Made by a program: the position numbers and the translations under genes. From NCBI GenBank assembly GCA_964389675.1, contig CAYMEV010000004.1:62001-126000 (forward strand): a DNA stretch of 64,000 bases, written 5' to 3'. The DNA is from CAYMEV01 sp964389675 [NCBI: uncultured Candidatus Sumerlaeota bacterium] (GTDB lineage Bacteria > CAYMEV01). Within the stretch, counting starts at the first letter, position 1. Every line of letters starts with the position of its first letter. The notes beneath the pieces were generated by a model. That model saw only the letters and a program-made list of their open reading frames with translations, was not told the DNA's origin and made no database searches. Of this stretch, positions 51,873 to 61,136 are shown one piece after another.

Positions 51873-53897
51873 ATGGGCAATTCAATCATAAAAGCAAGAA
51901 TTGAAGAACTCCGAAGAATAATCAGCCATCACAACCGGCTATATTATCAGAATGACAGCCCTGAGATATCAGACCAGGAATATGATGCTCTCTTCAGGGA
52001 GCTTTCGCTTCTTGAGAAGGAGCATCCTGAGTTTGACGAACCGGATTCCCCGACAAAAAAGGTTGGAGGGATGCCTGCTGAATCTTTCGAAAAGTTCGAG
52101 CATGCAATGCCACTCCTAAGCCTGGACTCGGTCTATGATATAACTGAAATACTTAATTTTGACCAGAGGGTAAAAAAGCTTGCAGGTGGTGATATCGATT
52201 ATGTATGCGAACCCAAGCTTGACGGCCTCTCCGTTGAAGTACAGTACCAAAACGGCTTATACTCTGCGGGTGCAACACGAGGTGACGGATATACAGGAGA
52301 GGATGTCACCTCTAACATTAAGACTATCAGGAACCTTCCTCTTTCATTATCGAATGAAAGGATTGAAGTACCTGACTTCCTCTCGATAAGGGGAGAGGTG
52401 CTGATGCCAATATCCGCCTTCAGAAACCTCAACAGGGAACTGGCTGAATCGGGCAAGGCGCCCTTTGCAAACTGCCGTAATGCTTCAGCCGGGTCTTTAA
52501 GGCTTCTGGACCCGGGCATAACATCCCGAAGGCCCCTGCTGGTATTTTTTTATGATATCCTTGATGCAGGAGGTATCAGCCACAAGAATCATACAGATGA
52601 GCTTGACTACCTCAGATCTGTCGGGCTGCCTGTGGTATTCAGCTATAAACCATGCAAAGATATCAATGAGGCTGTTTCATACAAATCGGAAATAGAAAAT
52701 TCGAGGGAAACCCTTGATTTTGATATTGACGGCTTTGTAATTAAGGTAAACAGCCTTGTGTACAGGAAAGTTCTGGGAGAGAAAGAAAGAAGCCCCAGAT
52801 GGGCAGTTGCTGTTAAGTTTTCGCCTGACCAGGCTGAGACCGTCATAAAGGATATCTATTTCCAGGTCGGAAGAACCGGTATAATAACACCGGTTGCAGA
52901 GCTTGAGCCTGTTATACTGAAGGGCGCGAGGATAAGCAGGGTAAGCCTGCATAATTTTGACTATACAGCCCAGAAGGATATAAGAAAGAATGATCATGTC
53001 ATTGTACAGAGAGCAGGTGATGTAATACCGGAAGTAGTATCTGCCATTACAGAAAAAAGGGACGGGAGCCAGAGAACGCTGAAACCTCCAGTGCATTGCC
53101 CTGTCTGCCAGTCACCTGTCTACAGGGAGGGCGCATATCTCTACTGTTCTTCTCCTATTTCATGCCCTTCTCAGATACTCTACAGCATAAACCACTTTGC
53201 TTCAAAATACGGCATGGATATTGATTCTCTCTCTTCAAAGACAATACAGACACTTCTCGACCATAGAAAAATTAAGGATGTTTCAGATATCTATTCACTG
53301 AAGAAGAGTGATATGGCCAGCCTTCCCCTGCTTGGAGAAAAATCAGCCAGCAACCTGGTCAAAGCCATTGAGGCATCAAAAAAGCGCCCTTTGGGCAGTT
53401 TCCTCTTTGCACTGGGGATCAGGGGAGTCGGACAGCATTTAAGCAATTTGCTTGCCAGAAGGTTTTCAGATCTTAAAAATCTGATGGCCGTCCTCAGCAA
53501 GGATGCTGAAGATGCAGAAAAGGAGCTTAATGAAATTAATGAAATAGGCCCTAAAATAGCTGCAAATATTGTCAAGTTCTTTAAGAATGAAAGAAACATA
53601 AGGATAGTAAAGAGGCTGCTTGAGCTCGGCGTAAGCCCTGAACCCCATCCTGCCCGGACGGCGCGCGCACTTGAGGAAAAATCATTTGTGATCACAGGAA
53701 GCCTTGAAAAATACACAAGAAGCCAGGCACAGAATCTGATAATAGAGAAAGGCGGCATCGTGCAGGCAAGTGTATCAAAAAGCACAAATTACCTGATAGT
53801 CGGGGAAAATCCAGGATCAAAGCTTGAAAGGGCAAAGAAGCTCGGGATTAATATTATAAGTGAAGGTGAATTTGAAGATCTTCTGAACAGCAATTGA
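51873..53897 (+). CDS. ligA: NAD-dependent DNA ligase
   Basis: 674 residues, the standard length. Adenylation domain with the active Lys115 in CEPKLDGLS, the NAD-binding Ia domain (YYQNDSPEISDQEYD), an OB-fold, a four-Cys zinc finger (CPVCQSP ... CSSPISCPS), helix-hairpin-helix repeats and a C-terminal BRCT domain (SFVITGSLEKYTRSQAQ). It seals nicks during replication and repair. The ATG at 51873 lies six bases behind the M23 peptidase gene, so it is the last gene of that operon. Confidence 0.98.
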   Translation: MGNSIIKARIEELRRIISHHNRLYYQNDSPEISDQEYDALFRELSLLEKEHPEFDEPDSPTKKVGGMPAESFEKFEHAMPLLSLDSVYDITEILNFDQRVKKLAGGDIDYVCEPKLDGLSVEVQYQNGLYSAGATRGDGYTGEDVTSNIKTIRNLPLSLSNERIEVPDFLSIRGEVLMPISAFRNLNRELAESGKAPFANCRNASAGSLRLLDPGITSRRPLLVFFYDILDAGGISHKNHTDELDYLRSVGLPVVFSYKPCKDINEAVSYKSEIENSRETLDFDIDGFVIKVNSLVYRKVLGEKERSPRWAVAVKFSPDQAETVIKDIYFQVGRTGIITPVAELEPVILKGARISRVSLHNFDYTAQKDIRKNDHVIVQRAGDVIPEVVSAITEKRDGSQRTLKPPVHCPVCQSPVYREGAYLYCSSPISCPSQILYSINHFASKYGMDIDSLSSKTIQTLLDHRKIKDVSDIYSLKKSDMASLPLLGEKSASNLVKAIEASKKRPLGSFLFALGIRGVGQHLSNLLARRFSDLKNLMAVLSKDAEDAEKELNEINEIGPKIAANIVKFFKNERNIRIVKRLLELGVSPEPHPARTARALEEKSFVITGSLEKYTRSQAQNLIIEKGGIVQASVSKSTNYLIVGENPGSKLERAKKLGINIISEGEFEDLLNSN

Positions 53898-53914
53898 TGG
53901 CCGGGCTTTAAATT

Positions 53915-54412
53915 CTATGCCATAATCCCCTTTATTTTGCTGAAAAGCCCGGAAGCGGCCTTTTTATCATGCCCTGCAAGGATATAGACATAATCATCGC
54001 TGATCCCCGCTTCAAAGATTATCTCAAAAAGCTGGACAGTTCTTTTTATTTCTGCTGTTTCAACTGATGCAAGAACAATCCTGCGGTCAAGCAGGGCATC
54101 CAAAACACAGGAAATATTATCACACAGGTCCTGAAAACCATAGAAAGCAGGGATTTTCCCCCGGCCTGATGATGCCTTGCCGGATTCCAGGGCTGAGAGG
54201 ATTGAATCAAAAGCATCAGTTATACAGGTATCTGTTATCTGCGGGTATATATAATTTATCAGGTATTGAAGCTGGTATTTTACTGCTTCCCTGCCCAGAT
54301 AGCCCTTGTTTTTTTCTTTTTTCATAATGCCTGATAATAGCAGGCCCTCTTCAAAATATACATACCCGGGGGCTGAAAGCCCTGAATGTGCATTATTCCT
54401 GCTGACATGCAT
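53915..54412 (-). CDS. Hypothetical protein, 165 residues
   Basis: No family recognised. Residues about 1-30 contain YVYFEEGLLLSGIMKKEKNKG, and most of the rest looks alpha-helical, with a Cys-containing stretch DLCDNISCVLDALLDRRIVL and a C-terminal IFEAGISDDYVYILAGHDKK. No signal or membrane segment. The start at 54412 is chosen because GGAGG lies upstream and it avoids the overlap created by a longer in-frame start at 54463. It follows the thioesterase gene by four bases and is probably cotranscribed with it. Confidence 0.6.
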   Translation of the reverse strand: MHVSRNNAHSGLSAPGYVYFEEGLLLSGIMKKEKNKGYLGREAVKYQLQYLINYIYPQITDTCITDAFDSILSALESGKASSGRGKIPAFYGFQDLCDNISCVLDALLDRRIVLASVETAEIKRTVQLFEIIFEAGISDDYVYILAGHDKKAASGLFSKIKGIMA

Positions 54413-54416
54413 AGGG

Positions 54417-54923
54417 CTATGCTTCCTCCAGCTCCACTGTATAATCCTGCATGCCTGCCGCACCCCCCATCATCTTGAGTGCCTTTTTACCGTCAATGAG
54501 CAGGTAGTTGGCCCGGCCTTCTGTATATACAATGTCATCCATGCATATATAAGAGCATATATTGATAATCCGGTTTATTTTTTTTTCTATCCTGGCCCTT
54601 GCACGGAAAATCCTGCATGAAGGCAGAGGCTTCTTAAACTTGACCTTCATGTCGATTGTCACACCGATACTCCTTTCAAAAACGATAACCGCCCAGGCCA
54701 TTATTTCATCAAGCACCGTGGACTGTATGCCTCCATGTATTATTCCAGGAAATCCGGTATAATTCTCGCCTAATGATACATCACAGTATATCCACTCATC
54801 ATCAACCATGAAATCTTTAAGCCTTAGCCCGGATTGATTTTCTCTTCCGCATGCAAAGCAGTGATTGCTGCTGTCCGTAAACATGGGAGATTTTACCCTG
54901 TATAGCCTGGTCTTTTCCTTCAT
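54417..54923 (-). CDS. PaaI/hotdog-fold thioesterase
   Basis: 168 residues. The hotdog motif is clear: CFACGRENQSGLRL, then GFPGIIHGGIQSTVLDEIMAW with the conserved His-Gly-Gly and the catalytic Asp of the helix (DE). Such proteins hydrolyse acyl-CoA thioesters. It is cytosolic. The neighbour downstream is a hypothetical protein with coupled spacing; the substrate is unknown. The ATG at 54923 has AAGG nearby. Confidence 0.88.
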   Translation of the reverse strand: MKEKTRLYRVKSPMFTDSSNHCFACGRENQSGLRLKDFMVDDEWIYCDVSLGENYTGFPGIIHGGIQSTVLDEIMAWAVIVFERSIGVTIDMKVKFKKPLPSCRIFRARARIEKKINRIINICSYICMDDIVYTEGRANYLLIDGKKALKMMGGAAGMQDYTVELEEA

Positions 54924-55009
54924 ATTATAGAACAGTCCTTTTTTTTTTACTTTATAAGGTTTTGGATGTAAATTGTCAATTATAAATCTTGCTGCCCTGG
55001 GAGATATAA

Positions 55010-55450
55010 ATGATTAATACTGCAAGGAAACTGGCCCCCATAATTATGTTTGTTTTAGCCTTTTCCTGCGGCTGTCAGGCTGAATCCTATTATACCACGA
55101 TCAGTATATCCAATAAGGATATTGATGTTGAGGTTGTCTACACAGACGAGGACAGGATGAAGGGTTTAATGGGCAGGGAAAGCCTTGAATCCGGGCATGG
55201 AATGCTCTTTATATTTGATTCTGAAGAATACAGGAGCTTCTGGATGAAGAATATGAAATTCGCCATTGATATCATATTTATTGACAGGCATGGGTTTATT
55301 GTGGATATAAAGAATGATTGCCAGCCATGTTCAGATGATGACTGCCCTTCCTATAATTCCTCACGGAGGGCAATGTATGTCCTTGAGGTAAAATCAGGTT
55401 TTGCCATGGAAAATAACATAAAAGATGGGGACAGGGTCCAGATAAACTGA
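55010..55450 (+). CDS. DUF192-family exported protein
   Basis: 146 residues. Signal sequence followed by a Cys-rich start (FSCGC), probably a lipoprotein. The DUF192 core is present: RMKGLMGRESLESGHGMLFIF, SFWMKNMKFAIDIIFID and YVLEVKSGFAMEN. The family forms a small beta-barrel of unknown function found in the envelope or as an enzyme domain. GGGAG lies eight bases upstream of the ATG. Its stop faces the convergent FadL-like gene. Confidence 0.9.
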   Translation: MINTARKLAPIIMFVLAFSCGCQAESYYTTISISNKDIDVEVVYTDEDRMKGLMGRESLESGHGMLFIFDSEEYRSFWMKNMKFAIDIIFIDRHGFIVDIKNDCQPCSDDDCPSYNSSRRAMYVLEVKSGFAMENNIKDGDRVQIN

Positions 55451-55469
55451 ATCCTGCCCCTGAAAATAT

Positions 55470-56714
55470 CTAGAAACTGTACCCGAATCCGAGACAGATA
55501 AATGTGAAATCCGAAGAATAATCACCATCCGCGGAAGGTACCTGCTGTGATGTCCTGATCTCGCGGTCTTCTGATAAAAAGTGGAGGAGTGAAAGGTCAA
55601 TGCTGAAATTGTCAATATTATACCCCATGCCAATTGCCAATGTATACTTATCGGTATCAGGAACCCCGGGCTCAAGCCATTCATCAGTGATCGCAGCCTC
55701 TTCATAAGCTACTCCCGCCCTGAAGCAAAGATCATCAGTATACTGATATTCTCCTCCAAGCCTGTATGCAAAGGAGTCCTTCCAGTGCCTTTCCAGGACA
55801 ACCTGGTCGGATGTGCCAGGGAGTATAGCCTCATCAAGGTCTACAACGATCTCATCCCAGACCTTCCAGTTCATCCAGTTGATATCAAGGTTTATGCTCA
55901 GCCTGGGAAGCGGCCTGTAATTCATTCCGAATCTGAGGGATGCTGGAAGGGTAAGCTCCGTTTCCCCGTTAATGGTCTTATCCTCATAGGGGATTGTCGC
56001 AGGAAAATCGACTTCAAGGTCTACATCATCGCTGTCAAAGGTTATCTCGCTGTCATACACAATTCCAAACCTTAATGATTCTGAAACCTCATAAAGAAGG
56101 CTTATATCATAGCCGTATCCATAGCCGCTGCCGCTGAGAGCGATGTCAATGTCATATTCCCTTGCACCGTATGTATCAATTGCTTTATCAAGCTCAATAT
56201 TAAGCTTGGAAGCCTTGATCCCCAGACCTAATGACAGATTGTCCATTACAGTAAAGCTCAATGTAGGGTTTATTGTCGGAGCCATCAGGTCTACCTTCTG
56301 AACCAGGTATCTCTGGGCTCCTGAATCGGGATACTGGAACTTAAGGCCGAATACATTATAACCCGCTATGCCAAAGGTCATATTGTCCATGCCGAAATCA
56401 TAGGTCAGACCAAGAAAAGGTGCATAGGTCGGCCCATCAGCGCTGTCTGTCTCACTGCTGGAGGGTGATTTATAATCAACTGTATATGATATAAGTGTAT
56501 TATTCATATATAGATTGATACCCTTCATCTTTGCAATTGCAGACGGATTAAAATAAAGCGCACTTGCGTCATCAGCCTGAGCAGTAAATGCCATTGCCAT
56601 ACCTGATGATGCAGCACCCGGGAACTCAGGGATCCAAAAACCTGCTCCAGAACTCAAACCAGCAAATAGCAGTACAATTACTGCAGTTAACAATGGGAGA
56701 AGAAATCTTTTCAT
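55470..56714 (-). CDS. OmpP1/FadL-family outer-membrane protein
   Basis: 414 residues. Signal peptide cleaved near GLSSGAGFWIPE. The N-terminal FWIPEFPGAASSGMAMAF and ALYFNPSAIAKMKG are the FadL family's plug-like motif, and the chain ends with GFGYSF, the terminal Phe needed for outer-membrane insertion. It forms a beta-barrel that imports hydrophobic compounds such as fatty acids or aromatic hydrocarbons. This shows the organism has an outer membrane. It is the downstream partner of a TPR gene with an 18-base gap. Confidence 0.92.
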   Translation of the reverse strand: MKRFLLPLLTAVIVLLFAGLSSGAGFWIPEFPGAASSGMAMAFTAQADDASALYFNPSAIAKMKGINLYMNNTLISYTVDYKSPSSSETDSADGPTYAPFLGLTYDFGMDNMTFGIAGYNVFGLKFQYPDSGAQRYLVQKVDLMAPTINPTLSFTVMDNLSLGLGIKASKLNIELDKAIDTYGAREYDIDIALSGSGYGYGYDISLLYEVSESLRFGIVYDSEITFDSDDVDLEVDFPATIPYEDKTINGETELTLPASLRFGMNYRPLPRLSINLDINWMNWKVWDEIVVDLDEAILPGTSDQVVLERHWKDSFAYRLGGEYQYTDDLCFRAGVAYEEAAITDEWLEPGVPDTDKYTLAIGMGYNIDNFSIDLSLLHFLSEDREIRTSQQVPSADGDYSSDFTFICLGFGYSF

Positions 56715-56731
56715 TAAACTAACTCCTTTTT

Positions 56732-58438
56732 TTATATTAATCCTAATTCTTGTAATTTCAGGGCCCGGATCATTTCAATTGCTTCCTTCTTCTCTTCCTG
56801 AGTCTCAATAGCCTTCATATAATCCTCGAAAACCTTGTAAATCTCGGGGTGGCGATAGAAATTAAGCTTATCAAAGTTATCAGGTATCTTTTTCGACAGC
56901 TCCGTGATCTGTTTTATTGATGTCCTGTATTCCTCTTTTGCCGCATCTCTCTGATTGTCCTTGAGATAATACCTGCCTAATGCATGATGCACCATGATCT
57001 GTATCCTCGGGTTAATTGAGAATTTTACAACTTCCTTTGCTTTCTGCCTGGCGTGCATGGCTTTCTCTAAATTTCCCTTTGAACGGTTGGAATCAAAAAA
57101 CAGGACCTTTGACATCCTTAGAAGGTAAAGAGCTTCAAAGCTCGGGTTCTGAATGTCTGACAGCATTGCTCTGACTATATCCAGATAGTGCTTTGCTCCC
57201 TCCATATCATTCTTGATTATAGCATTATCTGTAAGTATAAAAAGGAGATTGAATTTCTCAAGGTTTGTTAGATCGTCACTGTATACATAGGTTTCAAGCT
57301 CTTTGACATAAATGCTGTTTTTGTTCTTTGAGGCATATTTCTCGGCTATATGTGAATAGAGAAGATACCGGTAAAGCACAATTGTACTCAGTGGCTTCTT
57401 TTTCTGAATATCCGCAACAGAATTAAGGCACTCCCTTGCACCCTCAAAATCCCCTATGTCGACAAGCATATGTGAATAGGTAAGAAGGCAGTTCAGCGCA
57501 TAGTCATCCTCTTTTTCAACCCTGCTTAAGTCCAGTGCAGAATAAAGGTCATCATTGGCATTCTCATAGTCACCCATAAGGATGCATATCTCAGCCTTTC
57601 TCCTGAGGCAGTAGATAAGTTTGCCCTTGCTTCCGTTTGACAGCTTGTTAGAAACGGCAATATTGCTTTTTATGGTCTCTAATGCATATTTAAGCTTATC
57701 CTGAAGCTGATAGAAATCAGCCGTCTGATTCAGTATATCATACAGCAGATCGTAATTATTGTGCATTGTTGCCAGGGATTCAGCTTTCTGAAGATATTCT
57801 GTTACATACCTGCTTTTGCCCGTCTTCAGAAGAACCATCGCAATTGTCTGCTGTATCTGTGCCATATTTGAGTACTTTTTGTTTTTCTCATATGATGAAA
57901 AGGCCTTCTGGTAAAAGGCCATAGCATGCTTGAAATCTTTGGCTTCATTATAACAGTCGCCTATTCTGTCTATAACATCCGCCTGATATAATACCTGCTT
58001 CTTTTTCCAGTATATCAGATATGCATATTTAAGGAGTTTAAGAGCGCTCTTAAAATCCTCCTTATGCACAAAAGGCTCATATGCTCCGAGCAGAATTGCT
58101 GCAAGCTCATTATCTTTGTCAGGTATATTGATAATTGTGCCCAGGCAGCACAGGTATGTCATTATTGCCTCTTCATAGTATTCATGCTTGTTTATATGAT
58201 ATGCAAGATTGTTCAAAGACTGGAAGAGCTGCAGGGGCATTCCCTTCTGCTGGCTGTTGTTCAGCTTTGAAAGATGAGCTACTACACTCATATGCAGCTT
58301 TTTCTCCGGGATATTTATCTGCTGTATAAGAGAATCCAGGTCTTTCTGGTAGTATTTGGAGTCCTTGATGAATTTTTCTATACCCGAATGGACAAAACTG
58401 TCATTTATCAGGTACAAAATTTTGCAAAACAAAAACAT
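56732..58438 (-). CDS. TPR-repeat protein
   Basis: 568 residues made mostly of tetratricopeptide repeats (for example GDCYNEAKDFKHAMAFYQKAF and ALGRYYLKDNQRDAAKEEYRT, each a typical A/B helix pair). No signal peptide beyond a short hydrophobic start (FLFCKILYLI), and no catalytic domain. It ends with a helix RALKLQELGLI. TPR arrays bind partner peptides. The FadL-like gene follows by 18 bases, so it may assist that protein's biogenesis or regulate its expression, which is inference only. Confidence 0.85.
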   Translation of the reverse strand: MFLFCKILYLINDSFVHSGIEKFIKDSKYYQKDLDSLIQQINIPEKKLHMSVVAHLSKLNNSQQKGMPLQLFQSLNNLAYHINKHEYYEEAIMTYLCCLGTIINIPDKDNELAAILLGAYEPFVHKEDFKSALKLLKYAYLIYWKKKQVLYQADVIDRIGDCYNEAKDFKHAMAFYQKAFSSYEKNKKYSNMAQIQQTIAMVLLKTGKSRYVTEYLQKAESLATMHNNYDLLYDILNQTADFYQLQDKLKYALETIKSNIAVSNKLSNGSKGKLIYCLRRKAEICILMGDYENANDDLYSALDLSRVEKEDDYALNCLLTYSHMLVDIGDFEGARECLNSVADIQKKKPLSTIVLYRYLLYSHIAEKYASKNKNSIYVKELETYVYSDDLTNLEKFNLLFILTDNAIIKNDMEGAKHYLDIVRAMLSDIQNPSFEALYLLRMSKVLFFDSNRSKGNLEKAMHARQKAKEVVKFSINPRIQIMVHHALGRYYLKDNQRDAAKEEYRTSIKQITELSKKIPDNFDKLNFYRHPEIYKVFEDYMKAIETQEEKKEAIEMIRALKLQELGLI

Positions 58439-58609
58439 AGTTTCTTCCTTATAAATTAAAGTAACATTATAAATTAACTAATAACAGGCTGTCAATAATA
58501 AAGCAAATCATTTTTTTTTTACAACTATTTATTATTTAAGATCTACAATTTATTTGACTGACAATACCGGATATAATAATATTTCCTTATTCTCTGGAAG
58601 GAGCTGATT

Positions 58610-59884
58610 ATGAAGGTATTAGTTGTCGGAAGCGGGGGCAGGGAGCATTGCCTTGCCTGGAAAATAAAGCAAAGCAAAAGGGTAAGGCAGGTTTTTGTTG
58701 CACCTGGCAATGGAGGCACCCATAACGGATGTACAAATATCGATATAAAAGCGGATGATATTAAGGAGCTTGCATATTTTGCAAGGAAAAACCGGATTGA
58801 CCTTACAGTTGTCGGCCCTGAGCTTCCTCTCTCAATGGGAATTAAAGAAGAGTTCGACAAGCAGGGCATGCCTCTTTTCGGACCAAATACATTCTGCTCA
58901 CGGCTAGAAAGCAGCAAATCCTTCGCCAAGGAAATCATGGCATTGCAGAATGTCGCCACACCGAAATACGATGTTTTCGATAATGAACAGGTCGATGAAG
59001 CACTGCATTATATTGAGGAAATGGAGTATCCCCTGGTAATCAAGGCCGACGGGCTTGCTGCCGGCAAGGGTGTCTTCATCTGCAAGAACAGGGATGAGGC
59101 AGTAAAGGCCATATATGAAAACCTCAAAAACCTCAAATTCGGTATCTCATCAAAAAGGATAATAATTGAAGAATTCATTGAGGGCAATGAAGCTTCCTTC
59201 ATGTGTATCATTGACGGGAAGAACATTCTTCCCCTGGAGACAAGCGAAGATTATAAAAAGGCGTTCGACAATGACCGCGGGCCCAATACTGGAGGAATGG
59301 GCGCATATTCACCCAGTATTTTCATAACGGATGAAATGAAGGAGAAAATACTGCAGGAGATATTCACACCCATGATCGAAGGCCTCGCAATAACCGGAGA
59401 ATATTATACAGGGGTTCTATACGCCGGCCTCATAATAAGGGATAACAGGATCTATGTGCTTGAGTTCAATGTAAGGTTCGGAGACCCTGAGACACAGGCA
59501 GTACTTATGAGGCTTGACAGCGATATAATGGATATATTTGAAAAAACCATGACCCGGAGCCTTGATAAGTGCTCCCCTCTATGGTCAAAACAAAGGTCCC
59601 TCTGCGTCATTTGCGCTTCAGATGGATATCCTGGAAGCTATGAGAAAGGCAAAAAGATTCATGGGCTCCATGGCCCTCTGCCTGAAAACTCAACCATTTT
59701 TCACTGCGGTACATCTTTCATGAACGACAGCTGGCAAACCAGCGGAGGAAGGGTACTTGCCGTCACAGCACTTGATGACAGCATGTCAAAATGCAGGCAA
59801 AAGGCTTACGGTATTATCAGTAACATACACTTTGATGGCATGCAGTTCAGGAAAGACATTGGAGAAAAAGCTGTTAAATCATAA
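58610..59884 (+). CDS. purD: Phosphoribosylamine-glycine ligase
   Basis: 424 residues of the ATP-grasp GARS family. Landmarks: VVGSGGREHCLAWK, NRIDLTVVGPE, PLVIKADGLAAGKG, GGMGAYSP and LEFNVRFGDPETQ. It catalyses the second step of purine synthesis (glycine plus phosphoribosylamine). AAGGAG precedes the ATG. It leads a purD-purE-tsaC operon; no other pur genes are in the window. Confidence 0.97.
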   Translation: MKVLVVGSGGREHCLAWKIKQSKRVRQVFVAPGNGGTHNGCTNIDIKADDIKELAYFARKNRIDLTVVGPELPLSMGIKEEFDKQGMPLFGPNTFCSRLESSKSFAKEIMALQNVATPKYDVFDNEQVDEALHYIEEMEYPLVIKADGLAAGKGVFICKNRDEAVKAIYENLKNLKFGISSKRIIIEEFIEGNEASFMCIIDGKNILPLETSEDYKKAFDNDRGPNTGGMGAYSPSIFITDEMKEKILQEIFTPMIEGLAITGEYYTGVLYAGLIIRDNRIYVLEFNVRFGDPETQAVLMRLDSDIMDIFEKTMTRSLDKCSPLWSKQRSLCVICASDGYPGSYEKGKKIHGLHGPLPENSTIFHCGTSFMNDSWQTSGGRVLAVTALDDSMSKCRQKAYGIISNIHFDGMQFRKDIGEKAVKS

Positions 59885-59905
59885 TATTATATAGACATAC
59901 GAAAT

Positions 59906-59921
59906 TGTTTCATGTGAAACA
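59906..59921. other. parS-like palindrome (candidate ParB binding site)
   Basis: TGTTTCATGTGAAACA matches the classical parS TGTTTCACGTGAAACA with one change in the centre. The 16-base palindrome stands in the short spacer between purD and purE, not overlapping either gene. parS sites are usually clustered near the replication origin. No parA/parB gene is in this window. Confidence 0.55.
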
Positions 59922-59950
59922 TTAAAAACAAAAACAAAAAAGGAGTTATT

Positions 59951-60442
59951 ATGGTACTGGATATTGCGATCATAGTTGGAAGCAAAAGCGACCTTCCCCA
60001 CATGCAAAAAGGCCTTGACCTTCTGAAATCACTGAAGGTCAGCTTTGAGGTAAAGATACTGTCAGCCCACAGGACGCCTGACCTGCTTGATGATTATATA
60101 AAATCTGCTGAAAAAAGGTCATGCCGTGTTTATATTGCGGGAGCAGGGATGTCGGCACATCTTCCCGGTGTGGTTGCATCCCGGACAATCAGGCCTGTTA
60201 TAGGTGTTCCTTTCGATGCAAGCTCCCTCAACGGCATTGACTCCATGCTTTCAATAGTAATGATGCCTCCGGGTATTCCTGTGTCATGCATGGGTATAGG
60301 GGGATCAGGCTTTTTTAATGCCTGCCTTTTTGCGCTTCAGATCCTGTCACTTAATGACAAGCGGATAGAAGGCTTTATATCCGAACAAAGGGACAGCAAA
60401 AAGAGAGATATTATAAGGGACAATGAATCCCTGGAGTACTGA
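59951..60442 (+). CDS. purE: N5-carboxyaminoimidazole ribonucleotide mutase (PurE)
   Basis: 163 residues. Family motifs: IVGSKSDLP, LSAHRTPDLL and AGAGMSAHLPGVVASRT, with SMLSIVMMPPGIPV. These are class I PurE features. It moves the carboxyl group of N5-CAIR to make CAIR in purine synthesis. AAAGGAG lies upstream of the ATG. The companion PurK is not in the window. The tsaC-like gene starts four bases past its stop. Confidence 0.95.
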   Translation: MVLDIAIIVGSKSDLPHMQKGLDLLKSLKVSFEVKILSAHRTPDLLDDYIKSAEKRSCRVYIAGAGMSAHLPGVVASRTIRPVIGVPFDASSLNGIDSMLSIVMMPPGIPVSCMGIGGSGFFNACLFALQILSLNDKRIEGFISEQRDSKKRDIIRDNESLEY

Positions 60443-60445
60443 AAT

Positions 60446-61126
60446 TTGGGTTTTTTTTCTAAAATTGCCTTCCTTCTTGATGGAGGAAGCATACTTCTTT
60501 CTTTCTCTGATACAGTACCAGGCTTTTTTTGCAGCCCGTATTCCTGCAAAGCACTCGATCAGTTAAGAAAGCTTAAGAAGAGAAGTCCTTCAAAGGGCTT
60601 TATAGTATTAAAGGCTGATATATCAGATCTTTCCACTCCCACACCTTTAGAGAGGAAATTTGCTGACAGATTCTGGCCTGGCCCTCTCACTCTTGTCCTT
60701 ACAGTCAATGAAAGCAGGCTTCTCAATATTTCTCCGGATGGCGCTACAATTGCTGTCCGATATCCCTCTGATATATTCTGGACGCCTTTCCTTTCCTTTT
60801 ACACGCTCCCTGTTGTTTCCACCAGTGCCAATGAATATTCTGAATTATATTTTAACTGCCTCCGGAGCATTGAGAATGGCCTGCAGAATTATAAAGCCAT
60901 ATCAGAATACACACATCAGGGCAACAGCTATGCTATTATAAAAACAGATGAATTCAACGGCCATATCCTTGTTAATCTTTCCAGGGAGCCAGATCCAGAG
61001 GCCAATTGTTCAACAATAATAAGCCTTAAGATGGACAGGCTGAAAATACTGCGCGAGGGCTCTATAAGAAGGGCTGATCTTGAATCCTTTTATTCAGGCA
61101 TTTCCAGAGAACCGGGCATGCCCTAA
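60446..61126 (+). CDS. Sua5/YciO/YrdC-family protein (threonylcarbamoyl-AMP synthase-like)
   Basis: 226 residues. The YrdC signature order is visible: KKRSPSKGFIVLKAD, FWPGPLTLVL, ATIAVRYPSD and PVVSTSANE, with C-terminal CSTIISLK and ILREGSIRR. This protein makes threonylcarbamoyl-AMP for t6A tRNA modification, or is a close paralogue. The TTG at 60446 is supported by GGAG nine bases upstream. It is coupled to purE. The usual PTDT motif of the N-terminus reads FSDT, so some divergence is present. Confidence 0.8.
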   Translation: MGFFSKIAFLLDGGSILLSFSDTVPGFFCSPYSCKALDQLRKLKKRSPSKGFIVLKADISDLSTPTPLERKFADRFWPGPLTLVLTVNESRLLNISPDGATIAVRYPSDIFWTPFLSFYTLPVVSTSANEYSELYFNCLRSIENGLQNYKAISEYTHQGNSYAIIKTDEFNGHILVNLSREPDPEANCSTIISLKMDRLKILREGSIRRADLESFYSGISREPGMP

Positions 61127-61136
61127 GCATTGGCTT

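Noticed and set aside
53901-53952. Inverted repeat CCGGGCTTT ... AAAAGCCCGG as a terminator for ligA
   Set aside because: The loop is more than 30 bases and the right arm lies in the coding region of the neighbouring gene, with no T-tract directly after it on the plus strand.
58555-58580. TTGACT ... TATAAT ahead of purD as a promoter
   Set aside because: The -10 is perfect, but the spacer to TTGACT is only 12 bases and alternative -35 boxes are poor, so it was not annotated.
59896-59904. Half LexA-like site ACATACGAA next to the parS-like palindrome
   Set aside because: Only the left half matches; the right half reads ATTGTT, so symmetry is lost.
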